Below, piece by piece: positions 48,412 to 56,981 of a DNA stretch of 64,000 bases. A program made the position numbers and the translations under genes. Source of the stretch: Gordonia tangerina (lineage in GTDB: Bacteria; Actinomycetota; Actinomycetes; Mycobacteriales; Mycobacteriaceae); contig NZ_JAKGCU010000001.1 in NCBI RefSeq assembly GCF_021556435.1, positions 372,001 through 436,000 of the forward strand, in the 5' to 3' direction. Under the pieces are notes generated by a model that worked only from the letters and a program-made list of their open reading frames with translations, did no database searches and was not told the origin of the DNA. Each line of letters starts with the position of its first letter. Positions within the stretch are counted from its first letter, which is position 1.

Positions 48412-48431
48412 GTCGCGGACGATCAGCAGGC

Positions 48432-48457
48432 ATGGCCGACCCGAATGGGTCGGCCAT
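48432..48457. terminator. Bidirectional terminator between whiB4 and bagB
   Basis: An 11-bp perfect stem (ATGGCCGACCC at 48432-48442, with 48447-48457) around GAAT, placed 20 bp after the whiB4 stop and 10 bp after the convergent bagB stop. Confidence 0.85.
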
Positions 48458-48467
48458 CGTCGTTGAC

Positions 48468-49571
48468 TCAGCCCCGACTGGTGATCTGCTCGGCCACCGC
48501 CCGTAGCGCGACGACGTCGGCGACTTCGAAGGGCAGTGACGGAACCCCGACGATCGGCACCGTCGGGTGTGCGGCGGTGAAGCGCTGCAGCAGGTGCAAC
48601 TCCCGCTTGCCGGTGGAGGCGCGTTCGGCGTGGATCTCGAGCACCCCGCGGGTGAGCTCGTCGTCCACGGTCTCCAGCGCGGCCTGCGCCGACGCCTCGG
48701 AGATGGACGTCAGATTCGGGTGGGTGCGGTTGAGGATGAGCCCGGCCAGCGGCATCCTCTCCTCAGAGAGCCGGTCGACGAAGAAGGCGGCCTCGCGCAG
48801 CGCGTCGGGTTCGGCCGCGGCCACCACAGCGAACTGGGTGCCCGGTTGTTTGAGTAGTTCGTAGGTCTTGGTGGCCCGGTCCTGGAAGCCGCCGAACATC
48901 GAGTCCAGCGACTGCACGAACGTCGCGACATCGCGCAACATGTCGCCGCCGATGATGGTGGAGACACCGCGCATCGCCAGGCTCATCGCGCCGGTGACCA
49001 TGCGTCCGACCCCGCGTCCGCCGCCGACCAACATCTTCATCAGCCGCCCGGAGAGAAATGACCCGAGGCGCTGCGGGGCGTCGAGGAAGTCCAGGGCATT
49101 GCGCGATGGCGGGGTGTCGACGACGATCAGGTCCCATCGCTCCTGTTCGATCAGCTTGCCGAGCTTCTCCATCGCCATGTACTCCTGCGTGCCGGAGAAC
49201 GACGACGCCATCGTCTGATAGAAGGAGTTCTCCATGATCGCCGAGGCGCGATCGGGTGAGGAGTACTCGAGCACCATCTCGTCGAAGGTGCGCCGCATGT
49301 CCAGCATCATCGCGTCCAGTGAGCCGGCACCCTCGCCGAGGCCGACGTTCACCGGCTGCGGATCATTGGTGAGCTCGGACATCCCCAGCGACTGGGCGAG
49401 GCGGCGGGCCGGGTCGATGGTCAGCACCGCCACCTTGCGACCGTGTTCGGCCGCATACATCGCCATCGCCGCAGCGGTGGTCGTTTTGCCCACGCCGCCG
49501 GCGCCGCAGCAGATCACCACTCGGGTCGCGGGGTCGGTGAGCACCGAGGCCATCTTCAGATCGAGCGGCAT
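48468..49571 (-). CDS. bagB: ArsA/Get3-like ATPase, second of pair (Rv3680-like)
   Basis: A 367-residue P-loop ATPase of the ArsA/Get3 family. The deviant Walker A is [15 protein letters not shown] (residues about 21-35), the Switch I region [16 protein letters not shown], Switch [17 protein letters not shown]. It corresponds by order and orientation to Rv3680 (BagB), which with Rv3679 forms a heteromeric ATPase affecting tolerance to glycerol and hydroxyquinolines in M. tuberculosis. It follows bagA by 3 bp. It lacks obvious arsenite-binding Cys triads. Confidence 0.92.
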   Translation of the reverse strand: MPLDLKMASVLTDPATRVVICCGAGGVGKTTTAAAMAMYAAEHGRKVAVLTIDPARRLAQSLGMSELTNDPQPVNVGLGEGAGSLDAMMLDMRRTFDEMVLEYSSPDRASAIMENSFYQTMASSFSGTQEYMAMEKLGKLIEQERWDLIVVDTPPSRNALDFLDAPQRLGSFLSGRLMKMLVGGGRGVGRMVTGAMSLAMRGVSTIIGGDMLRDVATFVQSLDSMFGGFQDRATKTYELLKQPGTQFAVVAAAEPDALREAAFFVDRLSEERMPLAGLILNRTHPNLTSISEASAQAALETVDDELTRGVLEIHAERASTGKRELHLLQRFTAAHPTVPIVGVPSLPFEVADVVALRAVAEQITSRG

Positions 49572-49574
49572 GAA

Positions 49575-50600
49575 TCAGGCACCTGCCTTCTGCAAGAGGT
49601 TGGCGAGCTCGTAGATCGACCCCAGATCGATGCCATCGCCGAGTGCCGGCAACTCCAGAGTCGGCAGCTCCACCTCGTCGAGTTGGGCTTTGGCGACCTG
49701 CTGGGCTTGCAGGCGGGAGGCGTGCTCGATGGTCTCGGTCAGCAATCCGGACAGATCGCCGTCGGCGAGATGCAGACCGGCCGCCTGCAGGTGTTCGAGC
49801 ACGCGGGGCGCATCGATGGTGCCTTCGGCGATCTCGTCGATCGACCCCGGCGGCAGGTGGGTGGGACTGACGCGGTTGATGATGAGGGTGCCCACGGTGA
49901 GATTCTTCGCGTGGAGTTCCTCGACCGCCTCGATCGTCTCCTGCATGGGCATCGCCTCGAGGAGCGTGACGAGGTGGATCACCGTGTCCTCGGAGTGCAG
50001 CAGTTTCACCACACCGTCGCTCTGATTGCGGATCGGTCCGGTCTTGGCAAGGTCGGCCATCGCCTGGGTGACGTCGAGGAAGTTGCCGATCCGGCCGGTC
50101 GGCGGCGCATCGACCACCACCGCGTCATACACCCGACGCCCCTGCTTGTCGGTGTGGATGATGCGCTCTTTGATCTTGCCGGTGATCAACACGTCACGCA
50201 GGCCCGGCGCGATGGTGGTGACGAAGTCGATCGCACCGATCCGTTTCATCGCGCGCCCGGCGAAACCGAGGTTATAGAACATGTCGAGGTACTCGAGCAG
50301 CGCGTGTTCGATGTCGATGGCCAACGCCGAGACCTCGCCGCCGCCGGAGGCCGTCGCGATCTTGGTGTCGGTAGGCGGCAGCGGCGGGATGTCGAAGAGC
50401 TGAGCGATGCCCTGGCGGCCCTCGCATTCCACCAACAACACCTTCTTGCCGTCGGCGGCCAGCGCGAGCGCCAGCGCCGCCGCGACCGTGGTCTTGCCGG
50501 TGCCCCCCTTGCCCGACACGAAATGCAGTCGCGCCCGTCCGGCGGACTGGGGCCATTCGTTGGTGTGCCCGGCTTCGTCGGGCGGTGTCTCGTTCACCAC
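49575..50600 (-). CDS. bagA: ArsA/Get3-like ATPase, first of pair (Rv3679-like)
   Basis: A 341-residue partner of the next gene. Walker A is SGKGGTGKTTVAAALAL (residues about 29-45), followed by LLVECEGRQGIAQLF; Switch II VVDAPPTGRIGNFLDVTQ. It matches Rv3679 (BagA) in position. It starts at GTG, with a TATGGT -10-like hexamer 6 bases upstream (50612-50607), so the message may be leaderless. It is divergent from the DUF4177 gene. Confidence 0.92.
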   Translation of the reverse strand: MVNETPPDEAGHTNEWPQSAGRARLHFVSGKGGTGKTTVAAALALALAADGKKVLLVECEGRQGIAQLFDIPPLPPTDTKIATASGGGEVSALAIDIEHALLEYLDMFYNLGFAGRAMKRIGAIDFVTTIAPGLRDVLITGKIKERIIHTDKQGRRVYDAVVVDAPPTGRIGNFLDVTQAMADLAKTGPIRNQSDGVVKLLHSEDTVIHLVTLLEAMPMQETIEAVEELHAKNLTVGTLIINRVSPTHLPPGSIDEIAEGTIDAPRVLEHLQAAGLHLADGDLSGLLTETIEHASRLQAQQVAKAQLDEVELPTLELPALGDGIDLGSIYELANLLQKAGA

Positions 50601-50644
50601 CGCATCACCATATCGACAAAGACGTACCCATTAGGCTCTAGTCC

Positions 50645-50809
50645 ATGAGTGAATCGACCGCTTGGGAATACGCAACGGTGCCCCTGCTGACGCACGCGAC
50701 GAAGCAGATCCTCGATCAGTGGGGAGCCGACGGCTGGGAACTGGTGACAGTCTTGCCCGGGCCGACCGGTGAGCAGCACGTCGCCTACCTGAAGCGTCCG
50801 AAGGGCTGA
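50645..50809 (+). CDS. DUF4177 small protein (Rv3678A-like)
   Basis: A 54-residue protein beginning MSESTAWEYATVPLLTHATK and containing ILDQWGADGWELVTVLPG, the DUF4177 pattern. It is the counterpart of Rv3678A by position, between the Get3-like ATPase and RidA genes. A TAGGCT hexamer 8 bases before the ATG suggests a leaderless transcript, as no ribosome-binding site is visible. It is followed by the RidA gene after 3 bp, so they are probably co-transcribed. Function unknown. Confidence 0.85.
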   Translation: MSESTAWEYATVPLLTHATKQILDQWGADGWELVTVLPGPTGEQHVAYLKRPKG

Positions 50810-50812
50810 CCG

Positions 50813-51286
50813 ATGACAACGACGTGGTCGCAGCGGCTGGCCGAACTGGGCATCACGCTGCCCCAGGTGGTCACGCCGGCGGGTAGCTATGTGCCCGCCG
50901 TGCGTACCCGAAATCTCGTCTACACCGCGGGTCAGCTCCCGATCATCGACGGCAAGCTCGACGTCGCCGGCAAGGTGCACGAGGGTGCCGAGGGGGTCGT
51001 CGACCCCGACCAGGCCAACCGGGCGGCTCGGCAGTGCGCGCTCAACGCGCTCGCCGCGGTCGACGGACTCGTCGGCATCGACGCCGTCGTGCGGATCGTC
51101 AAGGTCGTCGGCTTCGTCGCCTCGGCCCCCGGTTTCACCGGCCAACCCGCCGTCATCAACGGCGCGTCGGACCTGCTCGGCGAGATCTTCGGCGATGCCG
51201 GTGTGCACGCCCGCTCGGCGGTCGGTGTGGCCGAGTTGCCGTTGGGCTCCTCGGTCGAGGTCGAGATGATCGTCGAGGTCTCCTGA
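50813..51286 (+). CDS. RidA-family protein (Rv3678c-like)
   Basis: A 157-residue YjgF/YER057c/UK114 (RidA) protein. The trimeric fold pattern is visible: RNLVYTAGQLPIIDGKL (about residues 30-50), QCALNALAAVDGLVG (about 70-85), VRIVKVVGFVASAPGF and the ending VGVAELPLGSSVEVEMIVEV. RidA members hydrolyse reactive enamine/imine intermediates, using a conserved C-terminal Arg; that Arg is not evident in ARSAVGVAELPLG (the R precedes), so activity may be retained but is not shown. It lies 3 bp after the DUF4177 gene. Confidence 0.88.
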   Translation: MTTTWSQRLAELGITLPQVVTPAGSYVPAVRTRNLVYTAGQLPIIDGKLDVAGKVHEGAEGVVDPDQANRAARQCALNALAAVDGLVGIDAVVRIVKVVGFVASAPGFTGQPAVINGASDLLGEIFGDAGVHARSAVGVAELPLGSSVEVEMIVEVS

Positions 51287-51329
51287 CCCGTCCGACCTCC
51301 CGGACGCACCCGGCCGGGAGTCGCGGCTA

Positions 51330-52088
51330 GTGGACGTCGCGCTACTCATCGCCGCGGCCGCCGCGGCGGGATGGGTCGACGCGGTCGTCGGCGGTGGGGG
51401 ACTGGTACTGATCCCGGCCCTGCTCATCGTGCAGCCCGGACTGGTGCCGGCCACCGCCCTGGGCACCAACAAACTCGCCGCGGTGTTCGGCACCGCCTCG
51501 GCAGCCCTCGCCTACGCCCGGCGGCTGCCGGTCCAGGTCGGCCGACTCGTCCCGGTGTTCATCGCGGCAGTCGGGTGTTCCGGCCTGGGCGCCTACACCG
51601 CGAGCAGACTGCCCGCCGAGGTGTTCACGCCGGTGGTGCTGTGTCTGCTGGTCGCGGTGGGGTTGTTCGTCGCGCTCAATCCAGGGTTCGGCTCCGGACT
51701 CGCGGTGAATCGTCCCCGTTGGTCGGTGGTGCTCGGGTTCGTGCTGTGCGGAGTGGTCATCGCCTTCTACGACGGGGTGATGGGGCCGGGCACCGGCACC
51801 TTCCTGATCATTGCTCTCACCGCGCTGGTCGGCACCGGGTTCCTGGAGAGTTCGGCGATGGCCAAGGTGATCAACACCGGCACCAATCTGGGCGCGCTGG
51901 CGGTGTTTGCGTGGCAGGGCAACGTGCTGTGGCTACTGGGGTTGGGGCTGGCCGTCGCCAACATCGCCGGTGCCCAGCTGGGCGCCCGGATGGCGATCGG
52001 TCGGGGCAGCGCCTTCGTGCGATGGGTGTTGCTGGCGGTGGTCGTGGTGATGGTCGCGAAACTCGGATACGACCTCGTCGTCGGTTGA
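51330..52088 (+). CDS. TSUP-family (TauE/SafE) anion exporter
   Basis: A 252-residue integral membrane protein of the TSUP family, eight predicted helices. The first signature AAGWVDAVVGGGGLVLIPAL (residues about 10-30) and the second GVVIAFYDGVMGPGTGTFLI (about 138-158) are the two repeats of the family. It exports sulfite, sulfoacetate or related C1/C2 organosulfur anions. GTG start without a strong ribosome-binding site. It is the first gene of an insertion, relative to the M. tuberculosis order, between RidA and the MBL hydrolase. Confidence 0.88.
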   Translation: MDVALLIAAAAAAGWVDAVVGGGGLVLIPALLIVQPGLVPATALGTNKLAAVFGTASAALAYARRLPVQVGRLVPVFIAAVGCSGLGAYTASRLPAEVFTPVVLCLLVAVGLFVALNPGFGSGLAVNRPRWSVVLGFVLCGVVIAFYDGVMGPGTGTFLIIALTALVGTGFLESSAMAKVINTGTNLGALAVFAWQGNVLWLLGLGLAVANIAGAQLGARMAIGRGSAFVRWVLLAVVVVMVAKLGYDLVVG

Positions 52089-52115
52089 CGGCCCGCCCGC
52101 GAGCGCGCTGCCCGC

Positions 52116-53135
52116 TCAGTGCGACAGGGGCCGGAAGTTGTTGCGATAGGCGCTCGGCGACAACGCCATCCGCCGTCGGAAGTGTGTGCGCAGGGCCTCT
52201 GGGCCGAGGCCCACCCGCGCCGCGATCTGTTCGACGGGATCGTCGGTGCGCTCGAGAAGTGCCGCCGCCGCGCGCACACGCTGTCCGGTCAGCCAGGCGC
52301 CCGGTCCCATCCCGTGGGCGTCGGTGAACCGGCGGTTGAAGGTGCGCAACGACATCGACGCGTGGTCGGCGAGGTCGCGCGTGGTCAACGGCCGATCGAG
52401 GTGGCGGATCGCCCAGGATGTGGTCGCCGCCAATCCGGTGCGGCCCGGCGTGTCCGCGTGGGTGTCGTCGTGTCGTCGGCGGCCGGCCGCGATCTCGTCG
52501 ACGGCCTCGTCGTGCAGGCTGGCCCCCGGCGGCATGAACTGTGCCTGCCCGCCGGGGCGATGGAACGCCACCACGGTGCGTCGCGCGTAGTCCCGCGCGA
52601 CGTCGGCGCCATGATCGCGCTCCACCAGATGCAGGCACAGATCGATGCCGGCGGCGAGGCCGGCGCTGGTGAGGATGTCGCCGTCGTCCACGTACAGCAC
52701 CGCCGGGTCCACCATGACCCGCGGATACCGGGTGGCCAACGCATCCGCATCCAGCCAGTGGGTGGTGGCGCGCCGTCCGTCGAGCAGGCCGGTCTCGGCC
52801 AGGGTGAAAGCGCCGACACAGATCGAGAGCAGTCGGGTCTGCCGACGATGCGCCGCCCGCAGCGCCTCGAGGACCGGCGGCGACGGCGTGCGCCGCGCGG
52901 CGTCGTGATAGCCGGGGATCACCACGGTGTCCGCCTCGGCGAGCGCCTCGAGTCCGTGTTCGACATGCACCGACACCCCGGCGCAGGTCGGTACCAATCC
53001 GGGTGTCTCGGCGCAGGTGATGAGCGTGTAGCGCGGCGCGCCGATGTGCCCGAAGATCTGGACCGGGGCGGCCATGTCCATCATGACCAGACCATCGGTG
53101 ACCAGGACCACCACCCGGTGGGCGTCGGTTGGCAT
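52116..53135 (-). CDS. GlxA/FtrA-type regulator: DJ-1/PfpI domain plus AraC HTH
   Basis: A 339-residue regulator of the same architecture as the one at 30518-31468: DJ-1/PfpI sensor domain (about 5-185, elbow LLSICVGAFTLAETGLLDGR) and C-terminal AraC HTH (about 235-335: LADHASMSLRTFNRRFTDA and AARVGLGPEALRTHFRRRM). It is divergent from an MFS exporter gene across 23 bp, an unusually short gap with one shared palindromic -10 element, so it should regulate that exporter and itself. Confidence 0.9.
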   Translation of the reverse strand: MPTDAHRVVVLVTDGLVMMDMAAPVQIFGHIGAPRYTLITCAETPGLVPTCAGVSVHVEHGLEALAEADTVVIPGYHDAARRTPSPPVLEALRAAHRRQTRLLSICVGAFTLAETGLLDGRRATTHWLDADALATRYPRVMVDPAVLYVDDGDILTSAGLAAGIDLCLHLVERDHGADVARDYARRTVVAFHRPGGQAQFMPPGASLHDEAVDEIAAGRRRHDDTHADTPGRTGLAATTSWAIRHLDRPLTTRDLADHASMSLRTFNRRFTDAHGMGPGAWLTGQRVRAAAALLERTDDPVEQIAARVGLGPEALRTHFRRRMALSPSAYRNNFRPLSH

Positions 53136-53163
53136 GAATCAAGGGTATACCGGCATTCATGCC
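53131..53163. promoter_or_regulatory. Shared divergent promoter with palindromic -10 element
   Basis: GGCATGAAT (53131-53139) and ATTCATGCC (53155-53163) form a perfect 9-bp inverted repeat whose ATGs are the start codons of the two divergent genes. In the middle, GGTATACC (53144-53151) gives a TATACC -10 hexamer on both strands, 7 bp from the exporter ATG and 8 bp from the regulator ATG. Both transcripts would be leaderless. Confidence 0.6.
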
Positions 53164-54481
53164 GCTGGTGCTGCGCGACCGGGCGGTCCACGCTGGATGG
53201 GTGACCGAGCACACCTCTTCCGACCCGACGGCCGTCCCCCAACCGCCGGTGCTACCGCCCCGCGCCACGCTCGTGCGGGTACAACACCGGACCATCGCCT
53301 TGCTGTGCGGCGCGCAGGTCCTCGGCGGCCTGGCGATGGGTGCGTCGCTGGCGCTCGGCGCGATCCTGGCCGAACGGCTCTCCGGCTCGGAATCGGTGGC
53401 CGGCCTCGCCACCACGGTGCTCACCCTCGGCGCGGCGGCCGCGGGTCTGCCGCTCGCGGCGCTGGCCCAGCGCGCCGGCCGTCGACCGGCGCTGGCAACC
53501 GGATTCGTCATCGCGGCGGTCGGGGCCGCAGTGGTTGCGATCGCGGTCGACGTCGGCAGGTTCCCGTTGCTGCTGCTCGGAATGGCCGGAGTGGGCAGCG
53601 GTACCGCGGTCAGCCTGCAATCCCGTTTTGCCGCAACCGATCTTGCCGAACCGCGCACGCGCGGACGCGATCTCTCGCTGGTCGTGTGGATGACGATGGT
53701 CGGCGCCGTCGCGGGCCCGGCGTTGCTTCCCATGGGGGCCGAGATCGCCGGCGTACTGGGTGTCGACGAACTCGCCGGACCGTTCGTGATCGGTGCGGCC
53801 GGTGCCGCCGCGGCCGCGCTGGTGCTGTGGTCCGGTCTGCGGCCCGACCCGCTGTTGCTCTCGACGGCGGCCGCGTCGTCGGATTCGACGGCCGTCGCGA
53901 AACCGTCGGTCGCGCAGGGGTGGCAGACGATCCGGCAGATTGCCGAGGCCCGCAATGCGGTGGTCTCGGTGGTTTCGGCGCATGCGGTGATGGTGGCGGT
54001 GATGGCGCTGACCCCCGTGCACATGACCCACGGCGGTGCGAGTATCACCCTCGTCGGGCTGTCCATCAGCGCCCACGTCGCCGGCATGTACGCACTGGCC
54101 CCAGTGATGGGCATTCTCACCGATCGGGTCGGCCGGGTACCGACGGTGGTGATCGGCCAGGCGCTGTTGCTGGCAGCGTGCGTCACCGGCTTCGCGGCGC
54201 AACACAGCCAGCGCGGTCTCGTCGTCGCGCTGGTCCTGCTCGGACTCGGCTGGTCGGCCACCACCGTGGCCGGCTCCACGCTGCTCACCGAGAGCATTCC
54301 GGTGCCGCAACGTCCGCGGGTGCAGGGGATCTCGGACACCGCGATGAGTCTTGCGGGGGCGATGGCCGGCGCGTTGGCGGGTGTCGTCGTGGGGCTGTTC
54401 GGGTATCCGGTGCTGGTGCTCGGCGCCGGTTCGATCAGCGTGATCGCCGCGATCTATGTGCTGACCGATCGCCCCCGTTGA
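53159..54481 (+). CDS. MFS transporter
   Basis: A 440-residue major facilitator with about 12 helices. The conserved loop GRRPALATG (between helices 2 and 3) and a second copy GILTDRVGRVPTVVIGQ (helices 8 and 9) are motif A; helix 1 is LLCGAQVLGGLAMGASLALG. The start at ATG 53159 fits the promoter geometry; a GTG at 53201 (14 codons in) is the alternative. It is divergent from a GlxA-type regulator gene. Substrate unknown. Confidence 0.85.
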   Translation: MPLVLRDRAVHAGWVTEHTSSDPTAVPQPPVLPPRATLVRVQHRTIALLCGAQVLGGLAMGASLALGAILAERLSGSESVAGLATTVLTLGAAAAGLPLAALAQRAGRRPALATGFVIAAVGAAVVAIAVDVGRFPLLLLGMAGVGSGTAVSLQSRFAATDLAEPRTRGRDLSLVVWMTMVGAVAGPALLPMGAEIAGVLGVDELAGPFVIGAAGAAAAALVLWSGLRPDPLLLSTAAASSDSTAVAKPSVAQGWQTIRQIAEARNAVVSVVSAHAVMVAVMALTPVHMTHGGASITLVGLSISAHVAGMYALAPVMGILTDRVGRVPTVVIGQALLLAACVTGFAAQHSQRGLVVALVLLGLGWSATTVAGSTLLTESIPVPQRPRVQGISDTAMSLAGAMAGALAGVVVGLFGYPVLVLGAGSISVIAAIYVLTDRPR

Positions 54482-54529
54482 CCCCACGCACCGCTACCGT
54501 TGTCCGCACAGACGCCGAGCGGGGTGGAG

Positions 54530-54733
54530 ATGATCGGGACGACGGGTGTGGTGGTGCTCGCCATCGGCGGCGGGCAGGCCATGGGAGAGGTGGAGTTGCG
54601 CATGGCCGGTGGCACCGAACGGTTCCTCGCCCTGGCCGCCGAGGCGATCGGGGTGGACGAGACGGTGCTCGTCGTCGAGGAGCGGCCGGGCCGGGTGGTG
54701 ATGGTAGAGCGCTGGCTGCCGATGCCGTCCTGA
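54530..54733 (+). CDS. NfeD-like OB-fold protein
   Basis: A 67-residue soluble protein, essentially one OB-fold: TGVVVLAIGGGQAMGEVELR, then RFLALAAEAIGVDETVLVVE and RPGRVVMVERW. The pattern and the position just before an SPFH gene match the C-terminal domain of NfeD proteins, which partner flotillin-like proteins. The N-terminal membrane part of larger NfeD proteins is missing. The start is uncertain (ATG 54530, with GGGG close upstream; TTG or GTG upstream possible). Confidence 0.65.
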   Translation: MIGTTGVVVLAIGGGQAMGEVELRMAGGTERFLALAAEAIGVDETVLVVEERPGRVVMVERWLPMPS

Positions 54734-54861
54734 CCGTGTCATTCGAACGGACGATGCCGGGAACGGCCCCGTAGGATCACGGCGTCTAAGTGGTGACCGC
54801 GTGCCCACCGCGACGAGACGCCGTGTCCCGGCGGCGATTCACGATGCACCCAGGAGGCTCC

Positions 54862-55992
54862 ATGCTCGGCTACTACGTCCCCGAACCCGACGAGGCGATG
54901 CTCATCTCGGGTAAGAAGTCCGATGTCGGCGGTGGTCCGTTCGACGTCGTCGTCGGTCACGGCCGATGGGTGTTGCCGTTCTTCCGCAAGGTGCGGTTCC
55001 TGTCGATGGCCATGCACGAGGCGCAGATCCGCGAGGTGTGCGTGACCACCCAGGGCATTCAACTCGACGTGCGTGCGGTGATCGCGCACAAGGTCGGCGG
55101 CGACGTCGCCTCTATTGTCAACGCCGGTCAGCGATTCATCTCCGAACAGGAGAACGAGATGAACCAGCTCACGGGGCAGATCTTCTCCGGCCATCTGCGC
55201 TCTATCGTCGGCTCGATGACCGTCGAGCAGATCATTCGCGAACGCGACACCCTCGCGCGCCAGGTGCTCGAGGCGTCCAAGCGAGAGATGGGCTCGATCG
55301 GGCTGGTCGTCGATTCGTTCCAGATCCAATCCATCGACGACATGGACTCCGGCTACATCAACGCACTGGCCGCACCCAACATCGCGAAGGTGCAGCGCGA
55401 GGCCGCCGTGGAACGCGCTCGCGCCGACCAGGAATCGGCGAAGGCGCAGCAGGAGTCGTTGCGAAACCAGGCCGACTACGAGCGGGAGACCTCGATCAAG
55501 CGCGCGCAGATCAAGGCCGAGACCGACAAGGCCGACGCCGAGGCCGCCCAGGCCGGTCCGCTCGCACAGGCGCGGGTCAACCAGGAGATCATCCGGGAGC
55601 AGTCGGTCCTGGCCCAGGCCGAGGCGGAACTGCGTGAACAGCAGCTGATCTCCGAGGTCGTGAAACCGGCCGAGGCCGAGGCGCGGCGCACCCACATCAT
55701 CGCCGAAGCCGATGCGCGTGCCGTGGAGATCCAGTCCGCGGCGGCCGCCAAGCACAATCGGATCGCGCTCGATCAGCAGATCATCGAACAACTCCCGGCC
55801 CTCGTGGGTGAGATCGCGAAGGGACTCGGATCGTCGAACCTCACGGTGTTCAACGGCGCCGACGGGGTCAACGAGGTGATGACCGGGGTGGTGACGCAGG
55901 GGGCTGCGCTGCTGAAGAGTCTGCAGAGCGAGTTCGCGCCCAAGGTCATCGTCGACGACGAGGTCGCCGACGACATCGACCGCTCGGCGTGA
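54862..55992 (+). CDS. SPFH/flotillin-like protein
   Basis: A 376-residue protein with an N-terminal SPFH (band 7) domain, residues about 5-170 (VRFLSMAMHEAQIREVCVTT, GQRFISEQENEMNQLTGQIF), and a long helical coiled-coil rich in Ala/Glu (about 175-320, with EAAVERARADQESAKAQQES), then a short C-terminal helix. No N-terminal membrane hairpin is seen, so attachment may depend on its partner or on acylation. CAGGAGG precedes the ATG at 54862. Together with the NfeD-like gene this looks like a flotillin membrane-domain pair. Confidence 0.88.
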   Translation: MLGYYVPEPDEAMLISGKKSDVGGGPFDVVVGHGRWVLPFFRKVRFLSMAMHEAQIREVCVTTQGIQLDVRAVIAHKVGGDVASIVNAGQRFISEQENEMNQLTGQIFSGHLRSIVGSMTVEQIIRERDTLARQVLEASKREMGSIGLVVDSFQIQSIDDMDSGYINALAAPNIAKVQREAAVERARADQESAKAQQESLRNQADYERETSIKRAQIKAETDKADAEAAQAGPLAQARVNQEIIREQSVLAQAEAELREQQLISEVVKPAEAEARRTHIIAEADARAVEIQSAAAAKHNRIALDQQIIEQLPALVGEIAKGLGSSNLTVFNGADGVNEVMTGVVTQGAALLKSLQSEFAPKVIVDDEVADDIDRSA

Positions 55993-56068
55993 GCGCTGCT
56001 CGGGGTTACCGCCCTCGCGGCTGACCTCGACCGCGGCGGCACCCCGGTGGTGGGTAGTGTCGGAAGAC

Positions 56069-56893
56069 ATGACTGACAGCGGAAACGGCGACACGGCACA
56101 GCATCCCGCCTATGGCGTCGTACGCGAGGTGACGCCGTTCGCGTCGGTGCTGCTGTGCAAGAACCCGGGCACGATGGAGCTCGACGGAACCAACACCTGG
56201 ATCCTGCGTGCTCCCGGCCATCCGGAGTGCGTCATCGTCGATCCGGGCCCGCCCAACAAGAAGGGGCACGTCAAACGCATCGCGGAGCAGCAGGGGATTG
56301 CGCTGGTGCTCATCACCCACCGTCACTTCGACCACACCGGCGCCATCCGGCGACTGCGCAAACGGGTCGACGTCCCGGTGCGCGCGCGGTCGGCCAAGTT
56401 CACACACGGTGCCGCGCCGCTTGCCGACCGGGAGGTCATCGACGTGGCGGGTCTGCGGATCACCGTGCTGCACACTCCGGGCCACACCGGGGACTCGCTC
56501 AGTTTTCTCGTCGAGTGCGACGGGGATCGTGCCCTGCTGTCGGGTGACACCATTCTCGGCAGCGGCACCACCGTCATCGACCCCACCGACGGCACCCTGC
56601 GCGACTACATGAACTCGCTCAACCGCATCATCGTCGAGGGTGAGGACGCGGTGCTGTTGCCTGCGCACGGACCCGACCACCCACAGGTGGGGCCGGTTGC
56701 GCGGTTCTACAAGGCACACCGGGAGGAACGGATCGATCAGATCGTGGCCGCGCTCGACGAGCTGGGTGTGTCGGCCGACAAGGCGAAGCCGATGAAGGTG
56801 GTCCGCAAGGTCTACGCCGACGTCGACAAGTCGCTCTGGCCGGCCGCCAAGATGTCGGTCAAGGCCCAGTTGGAGTACCTGCGGGACCGCTGA
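56069..56893 (+). CDS. MBL-fold metallo-hydrolase (Rv3677c-like)
   Basis: A 274-residue metallo-beta-lactamase-fold hydrolase. The zinc motif HxHxDH appears as THRHFDHTG (about residues 86-94), then LHTPGHTGDS and LSGDTILGSG, and PAHGPDHP near the C-terminus. Such enzymes cleave thioesters, RNA or small esters; the substrate is unknown. It is the orthologue of Rv3677c by position, next to crp. An in-frame GTG four codons upstream may be used. It converges on crp across a 29-bp-arm palindrome. Confidence 0.9.
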   Translation: MTDSGNGDTAQHPAYGVVREVTPFASVLLCKNPGTMELDGTNTWILRAPGHPECVIVDPGPPNKKGHVKRIAEQQGIALVLITHRHFDHTGAIRRLRKRVDVPVRARSAKFTHGAAPLADREVIDVAGLRITVLHTPGHTGDSLSFLVECDGDRALLSGDTILGSGTTVIDPTDGTLRDYMNSLNRIIVEGEDAVLLPAHGPDHPQVGPVARFYKAHREERIDQIVAALDELGVSADKAKPMKVVRKVYADVDKSLWPAAKMSVKAQLEYLRDR

Positions 56894-56897
56894 CACA

Positions 56898-56966
56898 GTT
56901 CGTCCCCCGGGTATCGTTTCCTGCCCCGGCGGCCGCAGGGCAGGAAACAATACCCGGGGGACGAAC
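56898..56966. terminator. Long near-perfect palindrome between MBL and crp genes (bidirectional terminator?)
   Basis: Arms of 29 bp at 56898-56926 and 56938-56966 with a single mismatch and an 11-base loop (56927-56937). The left arm begins GTTCGTCCCCCGGGTAT and ends GTTTCCTGCCC. It lies directly between convergent genes. The stem is longer than normal terminators and lacks a T tract, so it could also be a mobile or REP-like element. Confidence 0.7.
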
Positions 56967-56981
56967 CGCCAGGTCAGTGGG

